Shown one piece after another: positions 1-9,100 of a stretch of 64,000 nt of DNA (the stretch's first letter is position 1; every line of letters starts with the position of its first letter). The stretch covers positions 61,048,552-61,112,551 of the forward strand of contig OX419756.1 of the NCBI GenBank assembly GCA_948567375.1. Direction: 5' to 3'. The notes under the pieces were generated by a model, which was not told the DNA's origin, did not search any database, and was given only the letters and a program-made list of their open reading frames with translations. This DNA is from Lunularia cruciata (taxonomy: Eukaryota; Streptophyta; Marchantiopsida; Lunulariales; Lunulariaceae). A program made the position numbers and the translations under genes.

Positions 1-1159
1 TCTACTCTAACTTTTTCAGCTGATGCAAGTAACTCACCCAAAGTCACCTGCACTCCTACTTAAACTACTTTGTATTGGGTTCCTACCTTCACATTATTGC
101 AAAGCTCATCTAATTTTGATCTAACTAAATCTAGTATAAGACATACATTATCTTGTACTTCAGTAATCTTCCTTTCTATTGTCTCATAGATGAATTAACA
201 ATTTGCTCATGTCTACGTCCTTTGCCTTCCACTTCTAGTCTCCTACAAAGAGATTTCAGTTTGTGTAGTCTAGACTCCTCCAACTTCACCTTGGCCTCAA
301 TGTTGAACATCACCTTCATCCTTTTGATGATTTCCTCCATGGACTTTGATGTCTTCTCTTGAATTGACTCCTCATGAGTCATCTCTTCTTCCAACTTCTT
401 GCAAAGCATCTTCAACTCTTTAGCATGCCTCACTTCTATTTATTTCTTCTCTTTTTCTTGGTAAACAATCTGAGCTTCAATGCTTTTAATCAGGTCCCAC
501 AAACTTTCTTCCTCTTGATCTCTACTTGCCAACTCTTGTTGCCAAGCCCGATCCTCCTCTGCTGCAACCGATCTCAATCTCTCCGACTCTTGTTCACTTA
601 CCATTTCTAGTGCCTTGGAGTGTAATATCTTGATTTGCGCTTCATTAAACTCCACCTTTTGTCTTTGAATGCCACCTTCTGCTCCTTGAACTCTTCTTCT
701 CAACGTCTTAGATCTTGGATGATCTTGTTGCCTCTCCTTCTTCTTTTGGTGCAATTGCAATACAAAGGACAAATTATCTTTGATACATACTTTTATCCTC
801 TAAACTCTTCTTTCTTGTCTTCTTTGTCATTGGCTTTGCCAAGTGATTCCAATTTTGGTGCCTTACCTTGAAGTTGTGATCCCCTCAAGTTGATCTCATC
901 CAAGCTTTCTTTGTCTTCCTCCTCTTGGCTTGTTCTTGCAATTGCAAGTTGCAAACTTCTCTTTGATCTTTCTCCTCTCTAAAATACCAATATTGGCTCC
1001 TCCTCTTGCTCCTCTAGGATATCTACCTCTAGTAAGTCCAAGTACTGGTTGTCTCCTCCTTCCATGTGTTTGATCTTCACATGAAACTCCCAATCATCTT
1101 CTTCAGCCCCTTCCCTTGCCAACCATTGGACCTTAGGCTCTCCTTCACTCTTGCTGGTT
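1..1159 (-). pseudogene. Family E coiled-coil ORF remnant (E1)
   Basis: Minus-strand remains of the coiled-coil protein found in family E elsewhere in the window (22560-23764, 30186-31876, 50860-52640, 60130-61720). Longest open pieces are 440-772 (110 codons) and 176-433 (85 codons), rich in Glu, Lys, Gln and Leu with heptad-like spacing. The piece EARLHKLK-type (here ESRLHKLK, near 270) recurs in the other copies. Stops and frameshifts break it. It runs off the left edge of the window and is cut on the right at 1159, exactly where the C1 LTR begins, so C1 appears to have inserted into it. Function unknown; a coiled-coil element-encoded protein is inferred from the link with E LTRs in other copies. 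Confidence 0.75.
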
Positions 1160-1820
1160 TGTTGTGCGTATATACATTGCTACACAACATACATCGCTGT
1201 CAACATCATACACTATAGAAGCACAACTCACATATAAGTCATACATAGACTCTAAAGTGCCACAATAATCAGATTGCTTACCACTCTCAACTCAACTCAA
1301 CTCAGGTCAATACTTGATCTGTCACTCTATAAAATGCCAACAATTGGGCATTGATTACAGTCAAGCCACACCCACTCAAACATAGAGAATCCAGGTGATG
1401 CTTGCCGGCCTCTAACACCATATCCAAGAACTCGAAGGCTCAACATCAGAGAAGTCAGCTCTCTAGAGCTCACTTCAAAACTATACCCCCTGGACTCGAG
1501 CTAGCTCTGAAACCCTAACAGTCCCATTGATGGCACACTTGACGGTGCAAATGGTGCAAAGTGATGATGGGCCCTACCATGAAGTCAATACCCCGAACAC
1601 AAAATCTGACCATCAGAAAGTAGTCTCTGAGAAACTGCTGAAATAACTCTAACTACTATCACTGGAACTCCAATGTCCAAGCATCTAGATGCGGCACTAC
1701 AAATGGCATGATAGTTGTCGTGCGTATATACATTGCTACACAACATACATCGCTGTCAACATCATACACTATAGAAGCACAACTCACACATAAGTCATAC
1801 ATAGACTCTAAAGTGCCACA
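1160..1820 (-). repeat. 3' LTR of element C1
   Basis: On the plus strand the segment begins TGTTGTGCG and ends GTGCCACA, so it has TG...CA ends. It lies directly beside a polypurine tract (1821 on) and downstream of the pol remnants. Related pieces occur at 41317-41570 (left part), 52660-53094 (right part, before C2) and 56745-57196 (core only). The LTR is unusual in carrying the same ~101 bp at both of its ends (1164-1264 and 1720-1820). Confidence 0.8.
1164..1264. repeat. ~101-bp direct repeat at both ends of the C LTR (second copy 1720-1820)
   Basis: The stretch from GTGCGTATATACATTG to GTGCCACA is found at 1164-1264 and again, almost unchanged, at 1720-1820, an offset of 556 bases. The copy before C2 keeps only the right-hand one (near 52994-53094), and the scrap at 41317 keeps only the left-hand one. 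Confidence 0.85.
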
Positions 1821-1838
1821 ATTGCCCCCCTAGCTGGT
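1821..1838 (-). other. Polypurine tract of C1
   Basis: Minus-strand reading is CAGCTAGGGGGGCAAT, a purine-rich run immediately upstream of the 3' LTR, where plus-strand priming is expected. The same tract stands beside the C2 LTR at about 53095-53112. Confidence 0.7.
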
Positions 1839-1989
1839 GGTTAGGTCCCTCTAACTCCAGATAGCCATCTACTCTAAGTATATGGTATACCCTCTAATGG
1901 GCAAAGATCAGGAGGCCAGGTGCTATGGAGCCCCATCGTTAGTTGATTGTTGGCAATCTATACCATATAAAGAATGAACTAGCTATAGG

Positions 1990-2325
1990 TCAAGTACATC
2001 TATGACATAACCACTGTCCCTGAGGAACCACCGTGAGGGAAGGAGTCATACATACCATATGCCATCCTCGCAAACAACTATCACACACTAACATAGTAGC
2101 AGCTCCACCAGAAGAGCCACATAACATACACCTCAAGCCTGCACATACAAGTGCTAAGCTTGGGTCCCTAGTACCATCAATATTTGGGAGGTAGCATGGT
2201 GCACAATGGCATACATGATCCTTCCAAAAAACACCATCACGTCCTTCTAACACAAGGACTCCAAATGGCAAAACCTTGCATACTTTCAAGATAGTGCGGC
2301 CTGTAGAAACATCAAGTGTCATCAA
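1990..2325 (-). pseudogene. C1 pol C-terminus with PHD finger
   Basis: Open frame of 111 codons at the 3' end of C1 pol. It carries a complete C4HC3 PHD pattern: CMLC, then 11 residues, CDSC, four residues, His, MVC, then 14 residues including QGQW, then CHRC. The Trp two residues before the seventh ligand is the PHD hallmark. PHD fingers bind histone H3 tails, often read K4 methylation state, and act in the nucleus; here a targeting role for integration or for the methyltransferase is inference. Before it lies a Cys-containing segment (DHVCHCAPC, LPN) also present in C2. It is joined to the integrase region at 2584 through a stretch with stops. C2 has the same finger at 53264-53527. Confidence 0.82.
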
Positions 2326-2583
2326 TGTTGTTTGCTGTAGATATACATAGTCGACTGGATGAAATTGACAAATTGAGGGTCTATAACCTCCTCCTCCTCC
2401 TCAAATGGTAGCATAGCGTAAAGTATCTCTATGCTAAGCAATCGCTAAGTTCTCAAAGGTCATCGGCATCACTCTCCAAAAGATCTTTGCCCGTTGAGAA
2501 CATGCGCTCATCCATACATCGGGGTCATCTAAGTCCAAAATTATAGTAGCATCTTGACAAATGGTTGCAGGTAAATCTGGATC

Positions 2584-3480
2584 TCATCCATAGAGTAGAA
2601 AGTATGGAGAGAAGATGCTAATGAGGCTTGCCAACTGAACCGATAGCCCATGGCCAACCAAGGTAGTTGGAGATCCCAATTTCCCAAGTGACCTCTCTAC
2701 AAACCATACTTTTGCAATCCTCTCTTCACCGTCTGAACCACTCTCTGCTAAACCATCTGCCTTAGGGTGATCTCGGCATGTGGTACGATGATCAATCAAG
2801 GCCTTGTCACACAAGACCTAAAACTCTCCCAAGAACTCTGTACCCTGATCAGTCAAAACCTCAGCTGGTGCACCAAAATGACTAAGAAATTTATCCAGGA
2901 ACAAGTAAGCTATCCCTTCACTTGTCAAGAAGTGCCACCAACTCAATCCACTTGGAGAAGTGCTCCACCATCACCAAAACATACCAATGATGTCTCACAG
3001 TCAGCTGTAAAGGTTAGGTGAAGTCCAAACTCCAATGGTAACCCAATCCCATGATAGGTAATGGGTGTATTTGTGACGTAGGAGCATTGAATGATGCTCT
3101 AACTTGGTCACAAACCACACATCTTGCAACAAATTGCTGTACCTTGGTCTGCATACCGTGCTACCAATAATGACTCTAGAGTAAGCTATATGTATGCTTT
3201 ACTCCAAAATGTCCTAGCTCCTCATGAGCATGACAAACCAACTGTGGTCTTTGAGATGGAAGTAGTACTACTCGCACTCTACCATCCTCCCATACACGCA
3301 AAAGGTGTCTACCCTCCAATCTAAACCATCTCGCTCGCTGAAGAACATAGTCTCTCTCCTTGGCCCCAACTATGCCATCCACAACACTAGTGCAAAGATA
3401 GTCCATCACTAAGACATCATCATGAATGTCTTGCTAACTGTACCAATATCTTCACTCTCTGGATCTATGACTCCAATAAC
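2584..3480 (-). pseudogene. C1 integrase remnant
   Basis: Retroviral-type integrase on the minus strand, broken by stops. Around 3200-3409 is the zinc-binding N-terminal part (HAHEELGHFGVKHTYSLL). Around 3020-3060 is the core block with the first catalytic Asp in SLDF context followed by HFSKW. Around 2780-2880 come the second block and the Glu block ending ADGLAE. The enzyme would insert element cDNA into chromosomes in the nucleus. It follows RNase H and precedes the PHD finger, the normal pol order with a C-terminal extra module. C2 carries the same region at 53700-54750. Confidence 0.8.
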
Positions 3481-3639
3481 TCCTCTTGTATGCGTTGAGA
3501 GAGATACCACCAAAGCTTCTGCAAATTTAAACAGAAAGGCCAATGCATGCCAACCTGGCACCATCTCCTCATCTATCTCACCATGCTAATGTGCTCCGGT
3601 CTAATCCTGTTGGCTAGGATATGGGTTTCTACTCAACCC

Positions 3640-3990
3640 ATCCATATCACGGTTCACCACTCCAGGTCTGTGAACAACCGTGAAATCATACTCCTGTAAA
3701 ATCAGAGCCCATCGTGCAAGCTTCCTTGAAAGATTGTCGAACTCCATCAACCACTTCAATGGCTGATGATCAGTGATGAGAGTGAAGGGGTTACCAAATA
3801 GGTAACATCAAAAATGTGCTATTGCCCAAACTAATACCAAGCACTCTCCCTCATATGAACTATACTTCACCCCCGCTGAATTGTTGGAGCGACTAGCATA
3901 GGCCACCACAAACTCCTTCCCCTCATCATCATCTTGGGTGAGCACCGCTCCAAAGCCCAACATACTCCAATCAATGTGAACCTGAAATGG
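3640..3990 (-). pseudogene. C1 RNase H remnant
   Basis: Minus-strand frame with the Ty3/gypsy RNase H blocks: IDWS near the start, GKEFVVAYASR, the YSSYEGECL block with the catalytic Glu, and TDHQPLKWLM. RNase H removes the RNA strand of the RNA:DNA hybrid during reverse transcription. Stops interrupt it. It is continuous with RT upstream and is matched by C2 at 54830-55309. Confidence 0.8.
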
Positions 3991-4990
3991 TCATCCCCTG
4001 ATCGGTCTCCTCAAAATAGGAGCAGATGTCAACCTCTCCTTGAGCTCTACAAAAGCTCTCTCTTGCTCATCTCCCCAACACCACTCATGTGTAAGCTTGG
4101 TCAGCTTTGTCAAGGCCTTGGCAATGGGACTAAATCCTCTAACATAGCGGCAATAGAAGTTTGCAAACCCAAGGAATGCTCGCACTCTGCTCACATCCGT
4201 AGGCCGAGGAATACGTGCAATAGCCTCCACCTTGGTCTGCTAAACACCAAGTCCTCCAGGGTAGATAGTGTGACCCAAATACTCAACTTGCTCATGGAAG
4301 AACCTACACTTCCCATGATGTAATTTGAGTCCATGAGATCTCAACCTCTCAAACACCTCCAACAATTGTCTCTCATGCTCCTCCATAGTAGTGCTATAAA
4401 CCAAAATGTCATTAATATAGCACCAAGCAAAATCCAATCCAGCTAGGATCCTATCCATGACCCTCTAGAACTCAGCAGGAGCGTTCTTTAACCCAAATGG
4501 TAAGAACCTCCATTGATATAACACATCCTTGCCGTGAGGATCAATAGCCCAAAATGTTGTCTTGGACTTATCCTCCTTCCTGATCGGAAGCTAATGATAT
4601 ACCGCTCAAAGATCCAAAGTACTAAAGATCTTTGCATGCCCAATTGCATAAAAAATCTCCTCCGGTGTAGGCATGGTATACCGATCAGCCTTGGTCTATC
4701 GGTTGATAGGACGGTAATCTCCACACATCCGCCTATCTGTATAATTGCCATGCATATCCTTCTTGGCTGGCATCACTATCGCTAATGCATACTCTCCATG
4801 TGAAATCTCCACCAAACCAACCTCAAAAAGGTCACTACTCCGGCTCTGAATTAATGTCCTCTCTATCTCACTATATCGATAAGGACATCAGAAAACTGGT
4901 GTATTGCTAGTCAGCTCAATCTGTATACCAGGTCCCTTTAGAGCACCCAAATCTTTCATACTGAAGGTAAAACAACTCGTGTGACTCCTC
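3991..4990 (-). pseudogene. C1 reverse transcriptase remnant
   Basis: RT fingers, palm and thumb on the minus strand in two longer open pieces, 4240-4458 and 3991-4230, plus broken sequence to 4990. The active-site box reads YINDILVYS where family members have YIDD or FIDD, so a catalytic Asp codon now reads Asn. The LGHTI block follows, and the thumb has VRAFLGFANFYCRYV. The RT would copy element RNA into cDNA. The changed active site and the stops mean the copy cannot act alone. Confidence 0.85.
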
Positions 4991-5427
4991 AAGAACCTCC
5001 AAACCCTCCGTCTTTCCTCTCTAGTAAGCTTGGGTCCAAGATCTGGCTCCCAAGTATCCTCTGTAACTATAATAGGAGTGGAAGACGTACTAACTGGCTG
5101 CTACACTGGGACCTTGGGAGCAATAGTGTCATGCTCCCGACCATTGGAGGTCCCAAACTCTGTGTGAAAAACTCCCTCCACTCTAGCTGCAAGCTCCATA
5201 CATCCTCTAGCTGCATTCCATGTGGACCAAGGGTGTAATCCAAGTAGCCCACGCTCACCTGGATGGACTCCAAGTAGACCACTCTCCCTAGTAGCTACTG
5301 GATGTGTCCCAAGAATACCATGTCCACTCGGTCCATCACTCCCAGCATGTGCCTGAATCGTCTCGATAGGCACATGGCTCACAAGTGTCCGAGTGGTGAT
5401 GCCTATCAAGCGCATCCTACGCTGCTC
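4991..5427 (-). pseudogene. C1 linker between methyltransferase and RT
   Basis: Minus-strand open frame 5101-5415 (104 codons) lies between the methyltransferase and RT. It contains a degenerate repeat: three segments of the type GLLGxHP (near 5230-5330). No known domain recognised. The right end, 5427, is the insertion point of A, and the frame joins that of the methyltransferase tail on the far side of A. Confidence 0.6.
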
Positions 5428-6107
5428 TGTGAGCCGGCCTGTCTCTCACTCAGGATGAACCTCTGATGGCTATTATGGTAGCGCACCATGGACTAAGAAG
5501 GCAAGGAACCCCAACTCCATCATACTCCTCCAAGGCTAACACTCCAAGACTCAAGACATTGCTCACTAGAGAACTCAATGAGAGAGAGATAGTTGCAAAT
5601 GAAAGGATGATGAGTACCTCCTCACCCCTTGTTTATATACTTGTGAAATAGTTACGTACCAAAGTTACTAATTACCGTAGTAACTCAAGTTACTAGACTA
5701 AAAGTCAAGTAAAGTCAAAAAGTAGAAAGGAATATCCATTCACATGGGCATATTCCCCTTATCTTGACCCAACCACTAAAGCAAGGATTCCTTCACATGG
5801 GCTATCCTTGGACTAAAGAAGAATCCAAAACAAAAAGGCTTGCGGGCCCAAGAGTTTCTCAACTCTTTCCCCAAAGCCAAACACCTAGGAATAATACCAA
5901 GTCAACACACTAAAATCCAAAATAGTGGTGCTCATCTTTTCTACTTCCTCTAAAGTAAGGTCCCATCTATCTTAGCTATGACTAACTTTCGCTAACCATG
6001 ACTAATATAGAACCATCCTTTATCTCTATATAAATAATATCTCTTAAGTACTTGTAATACCAAGCTAAATATCACAATATCACACACATGCACAAATGGG
6101 TGTTTCA
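5428..6107 (-). repeat. 3' LTR of element A
   Basis: Begins TGTGAGCCGG and ends GGTGTTTCA on the plus strand; in element orientation it starts TGaAACACCC (its partner has TGTAACACCC) and ends GGCTCACA. 680 bp. TATA-like GTATATAAAC lies at 5631-5640 on the minus strand. Confidence 0.93.
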
Positions 6108-6120
6108 TTTACCCCCGGAC
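6108..6120 (-). other. Polypurine tract of element A
   Basis: Minus strand GTCCGGGGGTAAA abuts the 3' LTR. The same tract precedes the right LTR of B at 21853-21867. Confidence 0.8.
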
Positions 6121-6155
6121 TAAGTTTTCACTTTGTCCTCAAAGTGAAGGTCTCT

Positions 6156-9100
6156 CTACCTTCTATGGTACATCTTCAACTTATCATGGTTAATCCTATC
6201 AAAGTATCTTCCTCCCAACTCCTTGAGATCATAGGTGTAATTGCCCCACACCTTCTCCACTATGAAAGGTCCAAAGTACTTAGGCAAAAACTTCTTTTGC
6301 ACTCTCTTGAATCGAATGGAATCAAACAACATTACCCAATCACCTTCTTTGAAAGGCTCCACCTTCTTCTTGCCTTGCCTCTTGTCATAGCTCTCCTTTT
6401 GTTTCCTTTGGGCTTGCTCCACTCGAACCATAGCAACTGCTCTTGCCTCTTCCAACTCCATGAGTTGATCCTTCCTTGACTTCTCTGCATCACTTCCTTG
6501 TGCTTTCTTCAATCTCCTATGAATGCTTTGGAAGGTAGGAAGATCAAAGTGAATAGGTAAGGTAGACTCAATACCATACAACAATTGGAATGGAGAATAT
6601 CCGGTGGAAGTCTTCATGGTTGTCCTATACTCCCACAAAACTGCATGAATCCTCTTGTCCCAATGATGTTTAGCCCCCTCCATTTCTGCATCTTTGGCCA
6701 ACATCATGCACAAGGTCTGATTGGTTCTCTCTGCCAAGCCATTGGAATTTGGCTTATAGGATGTAGTTACTCTATGTGTGATAGAGAAATGTCGTAGCAT
6801 GGCTGTAGTAATGCTTCCTGTAAACTCTCCTCCTCTATTAGAAACCAACTCCAAAGGGCATCCAAACCTAGTGATAATGCGTTCATAAAGAAATCTACCC
6901 ACTTCATCTTCATTCTTGTCCCTCAATGGTCTAGCCTCAACCCACTTGGTAAGGTAATCAGTAACTACCACAATGTACCGATTGTTCCTTGGGGTTCTAT
7001 TGAGAGGACCTACAAAATCAATTGCCCACTTCTCAAAAGGTCCTAGCAATGGAATTGATCTAAGTGGTGGAGTGGATGTAGACTTTCTAGCAAAAGCTTG
7101 ACAAACATGACAAGTTTTGCAATAATCAAGACAATCCTTGAAAATCCCTCTCCAATGGTAACCTGCATCTAGAATCTTGAAAGCAGTCACCTTTCCTGCA
7201 AAGTGTCCTCCACATACTAAACCTTCATGAAACTCCTTTATGAGTAGGATAGACTCTTCCTTACCCACTGCTCTTCGAAGTAGACCATCTGCTCCTTGGT
7301 GAAAAAGAATATCCTCCACCATTGTGTAAGGTCTAGATCTTGTTGCAAGGGCCTTCCTCTCCCTAGCATGCATCCCTTCTGGATAGTTACCTTTTGTCAC
7401 AAAATCCACAATCTCATTGTACTCCATTGGAACCTCTTGAGTGACTGAGATTGTCATGAGCTCCTCATCCGGGAAGGAATCATCCACTGGCTCATCTCCA
7501 TCATGATCATAGGCTCTAGATAATAAATCAGCATTTGCATGTTTCTTTCCTGGCCTATCTTCAATGGTGTAGTCATACTCAGACAAGAGTATCATCCACC
7601 TTGCTAGTCTCTCTTCAACATTAGGCTTGTTGAAGATGTACTTCAAAGCCTTGTGATCTGTGACAATGGTGGCTTTCCCTCCAATCAAGTAGTGTCTAAA
7701 CTTCTTGAGACCAAAGATCACTGCCAACCCTTCTCTCTCCGTGACATAGTAGTTCTTCTCTGCTGAAACCATCTGCCTACTAGCATAAGCTATTGGATGA
7801 TCATGCCCATCTTGGTCTAATTGACTAAGAGTGCATCCTATAGCTACATTAGAAGCATCAGTGTAGAGGATGAAAGGTTTACTCCAATCAGGTTTAGCAA
7901 GAATTGGAGCTACAACAAGGGATTGCTTGAGCTCCTCAAAAGCTTTGAGAGCCTCCTTGTCTTCCAAAATCACCATGTAATCTACACCCTTCTTCATGTA
8001 GATGGTCAATGCATAAGCCTTGTTGGAAAATGAGAAGATGAACCTCCTATAGTATCCAACCATCCCCAAGAATCGGCGTAACTTTGTCAAGCTTGAAGGG
8101 AATGGAAGGTCTGAGATTTTCCTCACCTTCTCAAGATCAACTGCTATTCCATCCTTGGAGATGATATGCCCCAAAAGTAGACCTTCTTCACATCCAAAAA
8201 TGCACTTCTTTGGGTTGAGTGATGCATTTGCCTCATCCAAGCGTTGCAAGACTTTGATAAGGTGCTCAAAGTGCTCCTCCTTGCTCCCATAGACACAAAA
8301 GTCATCAATGAAATCTCTCACAAATTTCCCAATGAAAGGTTCAAATACCTTGTTCATGAACCATTGGAATGTGGCTGGAGTATTGCAAAGCCCAAAAGGC
8401 ATGACCTTGAAAGCGTAAGTTCCCCAAGGTGTGGTGAATGTAGTGAGTTGTTGATGCTCTGGTGCAATCTTGATTTGGTTATATCCACTATAACCATCTC
8501 CAAAACTGTACCTCTCATGACCTGCAACCTCCTCCAAGATCTCATCAATGAATGGCAATGGGTAGTAGTCCTTCTTGGTAACAGCATTGAGTTTCTTGTA
8601 ATCCACACATACCCGAAGCTTGCCATTCTTTTTCTTCACAATGACAATTGGAGACACCCATTCTGAATTCTCCACCTCAAAGATAAATCCAGCCTCCTTG
8701 AGCTTATCAATCTCCTCCTTCACAACCAAAGATATTGGTGGGCTAATGCGATGTTGCTTTTGGCGGATTGGTCTTGCATGTGACTCCACCTCTATCTTGT
8801 GCTCCTCCAAGGTGACTTCCTTCAAATCCTTGTAACTAAAAGCAAACACATGGATGAACTTGCGGAAAATCTCCTCAAATTTCACCTTCTCCTCCTTGGT
8901 AACATTTGGGCCATACTTGAGGGTAGATAACCTTCTCTCTACCTCCTCAAGTGTCAATGGTGATTTATCTGGGTCCTTCAAAACCTCTGGCTTAGGTGCA
9001 AAATCCATAGCACACAAAGGATACACATCTGAATCAGATTCAGATTCATCCTCCTCCGTGGAAGTCTCCTCTTCCATGCTTGTGTCCACACCTGAAGCTC

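Noticed and set aside
1990-2325. Integrase zinc domain instead of a PHD finger
   Set aside because: An integrase zinc domain has HHCC spacing and lies before the core; this one is C4HC3 with Trp before the last Cys pair and lies after the core.
8244-8666. 140-codon plus-strand ORF inside element A, and similar long antisense frames at 10248-10760 and 6096-6479
   Set aside because: All lie opposite the gag-pol frame, recur antisense to B, and match no domain; they are mirror frames of real coding sequence.
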